A DNA stretch of 64,000 nucleotides from a virus. The notes below the pieces were generated by a model. The model searched no databases, was not told where the DNA came from, and saw only the letters and a program-made list of their open reading frames with translations. The stretch is from positions 138,027 to 202,026 of the IMG/VR virus record IMGVR_UViG_3300025012_000027. One strand, 5' to 3'. The position numbers and the translations under genes were made by a program. Positions 29,263-38,163 of the stretch are shown here, in pieces (position 1 is the first letter of the stretch; each line of letters starts with the position of its first letter).

Positions 29263-30011
29263 AGTTTTCTACTCGCTAGATTCTCTTTCGCGACACGTCT
29301 AACATATCCGTGTTCATCATTAGCTAGTTTATCTAGATGTTCTTTCGAGGCATTTGGGTTACTGGCTACAGATTCTCTAACATACTCGCTTTTATCAGTA
29401 ACCAGCTTGTCTAGATGATCTTTAGTTGCATTTGGACTGCTGGCCACCGACATTCTAACCACTTCTTCTTCATCATTAACCAGCTTGTCTAGATGATCTT
29501 TAGTTGCATTTGGACTGCTGGCCACCGACATTCTAACCACTTCTTCTTCATCATTACCCAGCTTGTCTAGATGCTCTTTCGAGGCGTTTACATTCTTGGC
29601 TGCGGTTGCTCTAACCACTTCTTCATCATCATTAACCAGCTTGTCTAGATGCTCTTTAGTTGCATTTGGATTCTCGGCTACCGCACGTCTAACCCCTGCA
29701 TCATCATCGTTAACCAGCTTGTCTAGATGCTCTTTCGAAGCAGTTGGGTTACTGGCTACCGCACGTCTAACATGCCAGTGTTCATCATTAGCTAGTTTAT
29801 CTTGATGGACTTTAGTTGCATTTGGATTCTCGGCTACAGCTTCCCTAACATACTCGCTTTTATCGTTAACCAGCTTGTCTAGATGATCTTTCGAAGCAGT
29901 TTGACTTTTAGCTACCGCACATCTAACCTTCCAGTCTTTATCGCCGACCACTGTATCTTGATGGACTTTAGTACCGTACTTGGCTAGAAAAAGGTGTTGT
30001 TTATCATTCAT
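29259..30011 (-). CDS. Tandem 26-residue repeat protein (LRV/HEAT-like), copy 3
   Basis: 250 residues, nine repeats of the type A(T/S)KEHLDKLVND(D/E)EEVVR.(S/A)VASNPN. Two consecutive units are nearly identical at DNA level around 29400-29560. The same N-terminus (FLAKYGTKVHQD) as copies 1 and 2 marks one family. It follows a small exported protein and the hub/tape-measure gene, so it may be expressed late. A protein-binding solenoid is expected, target unknown. Confidence 0.7.
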   Translation of the reverse strand: MNDKQHLFLAKYGTKVHQDTVVGDKDWKVRCAVAKSQTASKDHLDKLVNDKSEYVREAVAENPNATKVHQDKLANDEHWHVRRAVASNPTASKEHLDKLVNDDDAGVRRAVAENPNATKEHLDKLVNDDEEVVRATAAKNVNASKEHLDKLGNDEEEVVRMSVASSPNATKDHLDKLVNDEEEVVRMSVASSPNATKDHLDKLVTDKSEYVRESVASNPNASKEHLDKLANDEHGYVRRVAKENLASRKL

Positions 30012-30252
30012 AGTTCTTTACTAACACTTTCTTGAAGCAGTCGCATTCTGGATCTAGCACGGCGATATAATGATACCCGACAGGAGGTATTGGTAATTGC
30101 TGTACAATTACTTGGGTAGGTGGCTCTTGTGCTCTGGATATTGCGTGTCCAACCACGCCGCTAATGATCATAGAAAGCGCCCAATACTGATGACCATGCG
30201 CATAAGATGCCGATGAACTCAGGAGAATTAACGATGTGATTAGTTTCTTCAT
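30004..30252 (-). CDS. Small exported or membrane protein
   Basis: 82 residues. MKKLITSLILLSSSASYAHG is a typical signal peptide with cleavage near AYAHG/SYA-HG. A second hydrophobic stretch (YWALSMIISGVVGHAI) follows. The C-terminus has CDCFKK. It might be a spanin-like or envelope protein, but no family was recognised. It overlaps the repeat gene by eight bases. Confidence 0.55.
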   Translation of the reverse strand: MKKLITSLILLSSSASYAHGHQYWALSMIISGVVGHAISRAQEPPTQVIVQQLPIPPVGYHYIAVLDPECDCFKKVLVKNYE

Positions 30253-30264
30253 GTGCGTATTATA

Positions 30265-32133
30265 CTATGCGAATTTACCCATAGTGCTTGTAATGTATCG
30301 ATTGAATGAATCATCGGTGTTTTTAACAATCGCACGGGTAGGTAAGATGTTAGTCGTTGTAGAATTGTTATTCGAAATGATGTTGGTTGTGGGAGGAGCA
30401 GTCCGCGCACCGTCTGGTTTTGATAGAGTCTTTTGATTCTGTTCAATGATGTTTAGATTGTGCTCGGCCTCTTTACCTACGTTCAAATACTCGGTTTCTT
30501 TCTTGATACGTTCTAGTTGAGCTTGTTTTGCAACATTGTCGAGGAACGTGAAACTACCCAGCTTCTCGATAGCCCTAGCAGGTCCAGACTCGAACTTCTG
30601 CATAGCACTCATCTTCGCCCAATTAGCATCGTCTTGTGATTCGTTTACTGTACCTTCACCCACGCCCATAGAACCTAGAGCGGTATCTATCCCCGCCAGA
30701 GTCAGGCCAGCCGCTGCTGCTGGGATGGCCAACGACCTTGCTACAGCCAATCTTTTGCCGCCAACTTTTGCCACGGTCGACATAGCAGTCTTTCCACCAG
30801 ACTTCAATGCTCCCCAGCCTTTCTTGAGTGCGTCACCGGCTTTTGCTAAACCATATCCGGCCGCTGCTCCCGTAGCTGCATCTGGAACAATAGACTCTGT
30901 AGGTTCGGGCGGAATCTGCTCTTTAGCGCGTCCATCATCGCCCATCCCAAACAACGGAGATTTTGAAAATATCGTCTTGAGTAAATCTGTCGCCCCAGTA
31001 AGGACTCCTTTACGCATGGCCAGAGGTTGCATCGGCTGCGCCTCTGTACGCTTGGCTCGGCGCGATTCTACAGCTTCGCGAGAACGACGTTGCGGATCGC
31101 GCGATTCTGCTCGTTCATCTTCGATGTCGTTGGCGGCAGTTATCGCAGATATTTTTAGCAGGTGCGTTGATGCCTGTCGCTGAATGACCAGCATTTCATC
31201 CAAAACGGCTCGACTACTAGTAACTTCCCTGCGAATGCCTTCGAACACGTCCATGGCGCGCTTGCCAAACTCGCCAGTCGTTCTACTCGTTTTTTGCTTA
31301 GGTGCTTCTTTCGGCTGTTCCGTCTCAGATTTGTCGTCAAACATCTCGCCGACTGCAACTGACGGTATGTGTCTAGTAAACGATACGGGTTTTACATCAT
31401 CAATGTCATCTGCCTGCAACTTCTTCGGACGACCACCTTTTCTTAAAGGACGAGCCGATACTGTGGGGTCGGCAGATGCACCACCAGTAAACGCCCGCAG
31501 TATTGATTTTAACGTTGTGCTAAGTTCGTTTAACTTAGTGTGCTGCGTTGCATTATCGTCATGCAGCAATTCCAAGGCCTTCGGATGCTGGGCATTTGAT
31601 ACTAACAAGTTAGTCCCGGCTACCTGAGTCACTAACAACGCATGCGATTTCTTTGAGTACTCAAGAATATTTGAACTAGCAATCGACTGATCTTCTAAAA
31701 TATGCCATTTTGATTCTGCTTGGTCATATTGCAACGAAACAGTTTCATCGATATTAGTAAGTAACGCAGTCTGTTTCTTTATAGCAGCGGTAGTTGGATC
31801 TTCATCACCTTCTTCTTCAGCAGGTGATAGAACATCTGCTAGAGAGTCTGTGATGATGCTAGTCATTTGACTAATACCGCGACTGATAAAGTTATTACCC
31901 AATGCTTCAAATGTCGCGCTCTGAATGTTGGTTCTAACGTTAGTGATGTTGCCCAGACGTGAAGCAACATTATCAAGCAGCTTTGCAATTGCTTGATTCT
32001 GATCCTGCAACTTTCGAAGATCGTTTACTGATGCCCCCATCCGGGTTATGGCAGACGTATCAGGAGAATATCCCTCCTGAGCAGTCATTCTCGGTGAACC
32101 TGTATTCGTAGGTCCTATATTAGGAAGCGGCAT
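30265..32133 (-). CDS. 29: Baseplate hub/tape-measure-like protein (gp29 position)
   Basis: 622 residues, close to T4 gp29 (590), and placed after gene 26 and the small gp51-like gene, as expected of the T4 hub operon. Residues 30-260 are largely coiled-coil (NDLRKLQDQNQAIAKLLDNV), the middle is charged and low-complexity (ERAESRDPQRRSREAVESRR), and residues near 480-510 form a hydrophobic segment (IPAAAAGLTLAGIDTALGSM). These are tape-measure features. The assignment rests on position, length and composition, not on clear sequence identity. Confidence 0.6.
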   Translation of the reverse strand: MPLPNIGPTNTGSPRMTAQEGYSPDTSAITRMGASVNDLRKLQDQNQAIAKLLDNVASRLGNITNVRTNIQSATFEALGNNFISRGISQMTSIITDSLADVLSPAEEEGDEDPTTAAIKKQTALLTNIDETVSLQYDQAESKWHILEDQSIASSNILEYSKKSHALLVTQVAGTNLLVSNAQHPKALELLHDDNATQHTKLNELSTTLKSILRAFTGGASADPTVSARPLRKGGRPKKLQADDIDDVKPVSFTRHIPSVAVGEMFDDKSETEQPKEAPKQKTSRTTGEFGKRAMDVFEGIRREVTSSRAVLDEMLVIQRQASTHLLKISAITAANDIEDERAESRDPQRRSREAVESRRAKRTEAQPMQPLAMRKGVLTGATDLLKTIFSKSPLFGMGDDGRAKEQIPPEPTESIVPDAATGAAAGYGLAKAGDALKKGWGALKSGGKTAMSTVAKVGGKRLAVARSLAIPAAAAGLTLAGIDTALGSMGVGEGTVNESQDDANWAKMSAMQKFESGPARAIEKLGSFTFLDNVAKQAQLERIKKETEYLNVGKEAEHNLNIIEQNQKTLSKPDGARTAPPTTNIISNNNSTTTNILPTRAIVKNTDDSFNRYITSTMGKFA

Positions 32134-32239
32134 GTTGTTTCTTCTTCTCTTGGTCGTCTTTTAACAAGGCAATGTAAATTTCTCTTTCAAAGGGTAACAT
32201 CGATTCCAAAATATCTAGTGACATATTGTAATCTATCAT
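32120..32239 (-). CDS. 51: Small hub-assembly protein (gp51-like)
   Basis: 39 residues from ATG 32239 (MIDYNMSLDILESMLPFERE then YIALLKDDQEKKK). The pattern, a short helix with PFEREIY followed by a charged tail, fits the small gp51-type proteins encoded after gene 26 in cyanophages. A longer frame back to a TTG at 32359 is possible, but it would overlap gene 26. No ribosome site is evident for either. Confidence 0.5.
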   Translation of the reverse strand: MIDYNMSLDILESMLPFEREIYIALLKDDQEKKKQHAAS

Positions 32240-32276
32240 CAATCTAAAATTTGTTCTGTAGTAGGTTTCTAAGTTT

Positions 32277-32993
32277 TCATGAAGCAGAACTAAACCGAAA
32301 AAAGCTCTGCAGGCCCACCAAGCGCCTGCTATGTTTTGTTCCGCACTTAGTGCATTCAAATTCTAGGTTGTGGACCAGTTCCGGGATGCCCGATATAAAT
32401 TTGTCTATACCTGCTACTTGAGAGTCGTTTAGATTCAACAACCATTCTTTCAACTCTTCTCCAGTGTAATCTGATTTCAAATATACTTGCTTGGCATCAT
32501 ATAAGCAGTCAATAAGACCGTAGATCATGTTGATGCTAGTATCGTCGTCATCAACAGTCTTAAACGAGTCGTCGAATGTAGGTAGTCTGAATCGAATACC
32601 CACAGTATCGGTGATCTTCACGTCCTTTACGATTGCCGAAGTGTCAATAGTGATATCATCTAACATCAAGCGACTATTGATAACTTCATCGCAGTTATCA
32701 CACTTCAATGCGAAGTCTACTTCGGGACCAACAGACGCGATTCTAAGTTGGAGGAAGAAGTACGACACATCTGCGGTAGATAGTTTATCAAACTCAACTG
32801 ATCCGTTGCTACATGTATTGATAACCGATTTGATCGTGTCATATACAATATCCAAGTCATCGCTCTGTTGAGCTAGCAGCAATGCCTTTTGCTCTTTGAC
32901 CACGAATGGTCTATACTTTATTTTCGTTCCGCTAACGGGTAGCGTGCATGACAGCGTAGGGCCGGTCACATTAGGAAGAGGTGGTTTACTCAC
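32277..32993 (-). CDS. 26: Baseplate hub subunit gp26
   Basis: 238 residues (T4 gp26 is 208). The N-terminus with KIKYRPFVVKEQKALLLAQQ, a zinc-ribbon-like CDNCDE, and a C-terminal CTKCGTKHSRRL are the usual features of the gp26 family in T4-like phages. Gp26 belongs to the central hub and tail-tip assembly. It is followed by the gp51- and gp29-like genes and preceded by the small terminase gene with a short overlap. Confidence 0.75.
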   Translation of the reverse strand: MSKPPLPNVTGPTLSCTLPVSGTKIKYRPFVVKEQKALLLAQQSDDLDIVYDTIKSVINTCSNGSVEFDKLSTADVSYFFLQLRIASVGPEVDFALKCDNCDEVINSRLMLDDITIDTSAIVKDVKITDTVGIRFRLPTFDDSFKTVDDDDTSINMIYGLIDCLYDAKQVYLKSDYTGEELKEWLLNLNDSQVAGIDKFISGIPELVHNLEFECTKCGTKHSRRLVGLQSFFRFSSAS

Positions 32994-33450
32994 GATCAGA
33001 CTCCATGTTCAATTGTCTCATAGCATCCTGCAATTCAGCAGTAGTACCCACAAATACGGTGTTATTCGTAACTGTGCCATTATTTACGGCAGCTGATTTG
33101 CTTGGAGCTGCTGCATCGGCTCGTTTAATCTTGTTCACCTTGTCCTGGATGTCGATGAGCTTTACAGCAATATCAGACAAGTTACCCAACATGCTATTCA
33201 GCACCTCAAACGATCTAGGTGATTCCTCAGCGACTGCAATGCGCTTGAGATCATCAAATGCCTCAGTACCAACCTTCAATAAATTGTACAGTGTAGACCG
33301 TACGGATTCCGCATCAGACTCTAACGAACTATTGTTCGGCACATTGGTAATTGTCGCTAAAGATGTCCCGGTTTTGTCTATAACATCGACGACATCGGGC
33401 GCATTAAACGTATCGCTCAACGAATCAAACACTTTGGAAGTTCTGCTCAT
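32986..33450 (-). CDS. 16: Small terminase subunit gp16
   Basis: 154 residues (T4 gp16 is 164). Start SRTSKVFDSLSDTFN, central helical region (RSTLYNLLKVGTEAFDDLKR, SFEVLNSMLGNLSDIAVKLI) and the family end signature TVFVGTTAELQDAM. Gp16 forms a ring that recognises DNA and regulates gp17. In this genome it lies in the hub cluster, about 24 kb from gene 17 and on the other strand, whereas they are adjacent in T4. Confidence 0.85.
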   Translation of the reverse strand: MSRTSKVFDSLSDTFNAPDVVDVIDKTGTSLATITNVPNNSSLESDAESVRSTLYNLLKVGTEAFDDLKRIAVAEESPRSFEVLNSMLGNLSDIAVKLIDIQDKVNKIKRADAAAPSKSAAVNNGTVTNNTVFVGTTAELQDAMRQLNMESDRE

Positions 33451-33454
33451 AATG

Positions 33455-34114
33455 TCATCCTCTTAGTATAGATTGGGCCAAAGACGTATAGTTGTCAGCT
33501 AACGTTTTAGATCGTTGCATTGTTGAGTCTATATATGCTAACGATCGGTTGATGGTGTCGTCATACGACAATGGTTCCATTGGCGATTCTAGCTTCATGG
33601 TTTCCCATGACTCATATGCCCAGCTAACCGAGAAAGCTAGGGGGCCTGCTGCATCCGAAGACATAGACACTTCGGATACTGCCTTGGGATATACGTTGGA
33701 TAGAGAAACTATGTAACTGTCATTCTTCTGAGTATCTAACTGCATCAGTTGCATCATTGGCGCGGTATAGTCTGCTGGATATTTGAACAGACCACCTTTG
33801 TTTGATACAATAGAGTGTGACCAGTTATCGAAAAAATGCTTGATAGTCATTGCCTGATCGCTGAACATAGTCATAGACACTGTACCATATGTTTTATCAA
33901 CAACCACTTCTCTAGTTAGCCCGTTATCTTTGACAGGCACTGTTAGTAATGCAAACTCGGGTAGGTTGACCCCGACCATATAGAATGGGATTGAGGCCAT
34001 AACTTCCATGTCAACATCGAATGCCGGTGGTGGGTAAACGTGACAATAGTAGTATTGTTTTGCAATACCTTTGTCTTTTATCGCCGAAACGAATGATGCA
34101 AACTTAGCCGACAT
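33455..34114 (-). CDS. 54: Tail-tube-fold baseplate protein (gp54-like)
   Basis: 219 residues. PFYMVGVNLPEFALLTVPVK, a central MTMFSDQAMTIKHFFDNW and YIVSLSNVYPKAVSEVSMSS have the layout of tail-tube domain proteins, which include T4 gp19, gp48 and gp54. With hub genes adjacent, the tube initiator gp54 or gp48 is the likeliest role. Shorter than T4 gp54 (320). Confidence 0.6.
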   Translation of the reverse strand: MSAKFASFVSAIKDKGIAKQYYYCHVYPPPAFDVDMEVMASIPFYMVGVNLPEFALLTVPVKDNGLTREVVVDKTYGTVSMTMFSDQAMTIKHFFDNWSHSIVSNKGGLFKYPADYTAPMMQLMQLDTQKNDSYIVSLSNVYPKAVSEVSMSSDAAGPLAFSVSWAYESWETMKLESPMEPLSYDDTINRSLAYIDSTMQRSKTLADNYTSLAQSILRG

Positions 34115-34713
34115 TATAAGTACCTCAACGAATCTCTCCAGACCAAATTCTTGTCTATGTAGATCATAGAAGGTCCTGTGTTAAACTTCTCTACCGGTAG
34201 CATGACAGCATTGAACCATTGGTCTGCCGGGACTTGTAAGAATTGTGATTGGACATGATCCTTCCGATACTTCTTGACTGCTGAGCTGACCCCAGCAAAT
34301 CTACTGACCCCTCGAATATAGTTCCACTGAACCCTAATGCGAGTGGCTTCGTCCAACTTAGAACTGGTGGAAAAGTCTAATAAATTTTTCAGCAACACAT
34401 ATCTAACCTTCACTGGTAGGTAATGAAAGTTTATGCCAGTGAAGGTAGTAGCATCTTCTGAAAATGGTAGAATAAGCGGGAAAATGTCGTAGTATGGTAG
34501 CGTATCTACCCCGATAGGCTGATAGAAGAACATATACATATATCCGGGGATAATGTAGTCTTTCCGTCTCTGAGTATTCGACATCAACGATGTCGTCGAT
34601 ACCTGATTCTGCAGATACTTGAGCTGGTCGGCAAACCAAGTCTGACTCCGTCGAGCATCTTGCTTGGTGTATTGCCGCTTCTTCGATAACTGATCTAGAT
34701 TTATTCTTCCCAT
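34114..34713 (-). CDS. Conserved T4-superfamily structural protein
   Basis: 199 residues. GYMYMFFYQPIGVDTLPYYD, PLILPF, GINFHYLPVKVRYVLLKNLL and HVQSQFLQVPADQWFNAVML form a pattern I associate with a virion assembly protein of T4-like phages, but its T4 number is not clear (head-completion or baseplate protein). It shares one base with the gp54-like start. The late motif TAAATA lies only five bases before the ATG, and there is no ribosome site, so the transcript may be leaderless. Confidence 0.55.
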   Translation of the reverse strand: MGRINLDQLSKKRQYTKQDARRSQTWFADQLKYLQNQVSTTSLMSNTQRRKDYIIPGYMYMFFYQPIGVDTLPYYDIFPLILPFSEDATTFTGINFHYLPVKVRYVLLKNLLDFSTSSKLDEATRIRVQWNYIRGVSRFAGVSSAVKKYRKDHVQSQFLQVPADQWFNAVMLPVEKFNTGPSMIYIDKNLVWRDSLRYL

Positions 34714-34717
34714 CTAG

Positions 34718-34723
34718 TATTTA
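34718..34723 (-). promoter_or_regulatory. Late promoter abutting a start codon
   Basis: CTTAAATACT on the minus strand. By T4 spacing, transcription would start at or beside the ATG at 34713. Drives the 34713-30004 tail/hub cluster if real. Confidence 0.5.
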
Positions 34724-34732
34724 AGGAAGAGT

Positions 34733-37204
34733 TTAACCGAAGTCTAACAAAACCTTTTCTTCAGATTCCCATCCAACCGCATCGAGAATCGTTTGAAGGG
34801 GATTTAAAAATGCTTTATCAAACTGAGTATTGTAATCAATATATTGTTCGAGTCCGAATTCCTGTGGGAGTTTTGTCGTGTATCCAATGACATTCTCGTA
34901 TATTGGGTTTGGAACTTTCAATGCAACAAACTTGATCTTCTCACCTTCGCCGATGGGTTGATACTTATCGGTTAGGTTTAGTTTTGACAGTTGATAATTG
35001 TGCAACAGCGCAGCCCTTACGTGAATTGGACACCCCTTCTTATAGATGCTTGCTGGGTCTGAGTAAGTTGCCAGTCCATTACATCCTCGAGGGAATGAAA
35101 TTGCAGTATACGGTTGTTTCATAAACTCCGTCTTAACGTTTGAAACAAATTTTTGCAACTCACTTTCGGTCGACGTAAGACACAGCTTAACAGATCCCTT
35201 CAAGTAATCTTTCACAACTGACGGGGTCGACGATCTAACAATCTCAATACCCATAACTTTCATCTTCGGAGTATCATAATGAACCCCTTCGGAATACAGA
35301 ATGTTGAATGCGTATCGTTTCTTGGCTACTTGAATGTACCCGTTACCAATACACTCCAACTTAAAGTAGATTCGACATTCATCAACGCCCATCGTTTTCG
35401 CCAGTGCTGAAAGTTTTTTGTTCAAGGTGGGTTGAACAACGTCGAAGATAATCTTTTCAATGAAGTCTACAATCTCTCGATCAGTCTTACCTTTACAGTG
35501 TTTTTTAACAAATAAGTCAACGCTTATATAGCACGAATCGGTGTCTAAATAAAAGGCATAGTCATCTTCTTTGCCGATCAGCTTGCTAAAAATCTCGTTC
35601 ACATACTCGCGAGTTTTGCGAATAAAAACTTGTCCGTTGCTCGTAATGGCTTCGGCCATTCTATAGTCATAGTATTTGAAATGGGGTAAAGCAAGGATAC
35701 CATAAAATGAGTTGGCGGCGATTTTGAATGCGTTCTGTGATACATCCAATGCTCTATATTCTTGCTCAGGAGCATTTGCTATCTTCAACTCAAGCATTCG
35801 ATCTTTAGTCTTCTTACGAAGATCGAACATTCGTTTAACCAACGTTGGAATGAATCCCCATGTTTCTTTACTAGTGATCAACCCATTTGCCGATAAAATA
35901 GTCCCCTCTGAGACATTACCTATATGCTTGCCCGCCAGCATGCTGTCGATGGACATCATCTCATCCATACCCAAAATACATTCAGGCGACGTATTAGTCT
36001 GCATCATAATACTCGGATACAAGCTCGTAGCATCGATACTGACTACCCAGCCACGTTTCCCAGGGGTTGGTGTATGTACATATGCTCCAATGATTTTCGT
36101 ACGCTCATTGGAATGTTTCTTCAAGTCTTCAACTAGGCTTTCATCTAAGAAATATGAGTAGATAATGCTTTCCCATATCCTCATGGAAGACAGAACATCA
36201 CCGTAATTCACTTTTGCGATGTATGCTATTTGCATAGCCAATCTAACCTGCAACATTTTTGTTTCTAGTTTATGCAACAACTCAACGTCAACAATGTTAT
36301 ATCGCACGAACATAGACCAATGCTGTTCATAGTTCTCTCTGAATGTTTCACCCGGCATTTCTAATTTGCGGTCACCCAATTCATATTCCGCAATGAAGTC
36401 TAATTTGAACGATTCTTTCTGGCCAGGATTAAACTTCTTATACAAGTCTAGATAGTCTAGATGCGAGATCCCCATGATATCATAGGTCGTATACGAATAT
36501 TGCTCGGTAGTAACAGTTCTTGGCTTAACGATGCCCCATGGCGATAGCATATTAGTTAGTGCGGGCGACAACACTTGTTTCATTCGATTGACCAGGTATG
36601 GAATGTCAAATACTTCAGAGTTCCATCCACTGATTACGTCAATGCGTTTACTTTTCCAAAACAACAAGAAATCTTTAAGCATAGATTTCTCATCAGAAAA
36701 TACTCTGAGGTCTACATCATACCCATCCAATTCGCCAGCATCAACCCCTTTGGTCGCCCAAGTATAATATTTCCGTTCATGATGATTCATCATCGTAATA
36801 AGAAGGATATCTTGAAGAGCGGTTTCTGGTTTGGGGAACGCCCCATCCGTCTTCGTTTCAATATCGAAAAACCAGATTTGAGTCGTCAGATACTGCCAGT
36901 CGATATCACCTCGATATGAATTAGCAATGTATTGACGGACTACGTTTTCACACCCAAACAGATTGAAGTTGCCGACGTCTTCATATTGACTAATGTACCC
37001 CTTAAACTCGTCAATTGAATCGAAGTCAACTTTTTTTACAAACTGTTTTGTTGAAAAACTCTTCCACTTCGTTTCTGTTTCACTAGGCACAAAAAGATGG
37101 GGTCTATATGGAATCTTCTTTGAAACTGCAATGCCATTTTCGTATCCTCGATACAGGATATTGTTACCACGAACTTCGACATTAGTATAGAATTTGTTGC
37201 TCAT
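34733..37204 (-). CDS. 43: Replicative DNA polymerase (family B)
   Basis: 823 residues (T4 gp43 is 898). The exonuclease motif FFDIETKTDG is near residue 112, and the second exonuclease aspartate region is SGWNSEVFDIPYL near 193. Polymerase motif A is VSIDATSLYPSIM near 395. Motif B is QNAFKIAANSFYG near 498. Motif C is YLDTDSCYIS near 553. It replicates the genome with clamp gp45, loader gp44/62, primase gp61 and helicases. It overlaps the hydrolase gene upstream by four bases. RegA, an expected translational repressor of these genes, is encoded nearby. Confidence 0.97.
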   Translation of the reverse strand: MSNKFYTNVEVRGNNILYRGYENGIAVSKKIPYRPHLFVPSETETKWKSFSTKQFVKKVDFDSIDEFKGYISQYEDVGNFNLFGCENVVRQYIANSYRGDIDWQYLTTQIWFFDIETKTDGAFPKPETALQDILLITMMNHHERKYYTWATKGVDAGELDGYDVDLRVFSDEKSMLKDFLLFWKSKRIDVISGWNSEVFDIPYLVNRMKQVLSPALTNMLSPWGIVKPRTVTTEQYSYTTYDIMGISHLDYLDLYKKFNPGQKESFKLDFIAEYELGDRKLEMPGETFRENYEQHWSMFVRYNIVDVELLHKLETKMLQVRLAMQIAYIAKVNYGDVLSSMRIWESIIYSYFLDESLVEDLKKHSNERTKIIGAYVHTPTPGKRGWVVSIDATSLYPSIMMQTNTSPECILGMDEMMSIDSMLAGKHIGNVSEGTILSANGLITSKETWGFIPTLVKRMFDLRKKTKDRMLELKIANAPEQEYRALDVSQNAFKIAANSFYGILALPHFKYYDYRMAEAITSNGQVFIRKTREYVNEIFSKLIGKEDDYAFYLDTDSCYISVDLFVKKHCKGKTDREIVDFIEKIIFDVVQPTLNKKLSALAKTMGVDECRIYFKLECIGNGYIQVAKKRYAFNILYSEGVHYDTPKMKVMGIEIVRSSTPSVVKDYLKGSVKLCLTSTESELQKFVSNVKTEFMKQPYTAISFPRGCNGLATYSDPASIYKKGCPIHVRAALLHNYQLSKLNLTDKYQPIGEGEKIKFVALKVPNPIYENVIGYTTKLPQEFGLEQYIDYNTQFDKAFLNPLQTILDAVGWESEEKVLLDFG

Positions 37205-37611
37205 TTATAGAAATAGTGATTTTGTATCCGTAATGTCAAGATACTTTTTGGTGTAGGTCGGAGACCAAGACTGTTGAAGTAGATAGCCCCGTTCGTAGGG
37301 TCTGTGTGTGCCCCTTGTATTATAGCACGAGCCAGTTGCTTTGTCAATGCATATGTGGTTGCATTGTTGACTGATGGCATCCAGTCTGTCCACGAAAACT
37401 GCTTCGCTTGATATACCACTTCACATATTGAGGATGGATACCTACCAGATGTTACTCGGTTTAAAACAACCCAACCAACCGCGATACGGCCGGCTAATGG
37501 TTCACCTCTTGCTTCATGATAGATTGCCTGTGACAAACATTCGAGTTCTTCATTCGCCGAAGCATTGAAAGATAGAATCCCAGCAAGAAGTATGGTAATG
37601 AATTTCTTCAT
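37201..37611 (-). CDS. Exported cell-wall hydrolase (SleB-type)
   Basis: 136 residues with a signal peptide (MKKFITILLAGILSFNASAN). The mature part is a SleB/hydrolase-2 domain: ECLSQAIYHEARGE (catalytic Glu), GRIAVGWVVLNRV and the end pattern GAIYF. It likely degrades peptidoglycan from the periplasm during lysis, a SAR- or Sec-exported endolysin. Strangely placed next to DNA polymerase. Confidence 0.8.
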   Translation of the reverse strand: MKKFITILLAGILSFNASANEELECLSQAIYHEARGEPLAGRIAVGWVVLNRVTSGRYPSSICEVVYQAKQFSWTDWMPSVNNATTYALTKQLARAIIQGAHTDPTNGAIYFNSLGLRPTPKSILTLRIQNHYFYK

Positions 37612-37624
37612 ATGATACTCCTAT

Positions 37625-37645
37625 ATCGGGGGAGTGATCCCCCGG
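37625..37645 (-). terminator. GC-rich hairpin after the heat-shock gene
   Basis: CCGGGGGATCACTCCCCCG forms a 6-bp G/C stem just after the Hsp20 stop. No T-tract follows, so efficiency is uncertain. Confidence 0.5.
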
Positions 37646-37659
37646 TTGAAACTAACGGA

Positions 37660-38076
37660 TTAGTTTAGCGCAATAAGACGAGGCTTATTTTCTTCAGGAA
37701 CGATGCGTTCCAGTTCGATGGTTAGCATACCATCTTCAAACTTAGCAGATCCAACTTCTACGTCATCTTGAAGGATGAACTCTCGGTTGAATGCTCTGTT
37801 GCTAATCCCTTGGTATAGATATTGGACATCCGATACATACGCCTTGCCGCCTTTAATCACTAGTCGCTCTTGGTCAACCGTAATCTCAATATCAGATTTA
37901 GTGAAACCAGCAATGGCAAGCACAATTTGAAATCGTGTATCGGATAGCTTAATGATGTTATGCGGCGGAAACTTATCTACGGGGGTAGACAGTCTCTTTG
38001 CAAACTGATCTAACAATGGATCAAACCCAACAAAAAATTGACGGGTCAACGATGGATCTAACAACAAGTTTTTCAT
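37660..38076 (-). CDS. Small heat-shock protein (Hsp20/IbpA-like)
   Basis: 138 residues from ATG 38076 (AAGGAG site). The alpha-crystallin domain spans residues 40-130. SDTRFQIVLAIAGFTKSDIE is followed by ITVDQERLVIKGG, FNREFILQDDVEVGSAKFEDGMLTIELER, and a C-terminal KPRLIALN in place of IxI. It would bind unfolding proteins, perhaps virion subunits during mass synthesis. A full TATAAATA late promoter lies 80 bases upstream. Confidence 0.85.
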   Translation of the reverse strand: MKNLLLDPSLTRQFFVGFDPLLDQFAKRLSTPVDKFPPHNIIKLSDTRFQIVLAIAGFTKSDIEITVDQERLVIKGGKAYVSDVQYLYQGISNRAFNREFILQDDVEVGSAKFEDGMLTIELERIVPEENKPRLIALN

Positions 38077-38155
38077 ATTACTCCTTAAAAGCAAGTATTG
38101 TCGATGATTGAGGCTATCGACTAACCATGCGCCCAAAAAGGCACGCATTCTGACG

Positions 38156-38163
38156 TATTTATA
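38156..38163 (-). promoter_or_regulatory. T4-type late promoter TATAAATA
   Basis: The complete T4 consensus TATAAATA on the minus strand, about 80 bases before the Hsp20 start. Confidence 0.6.
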
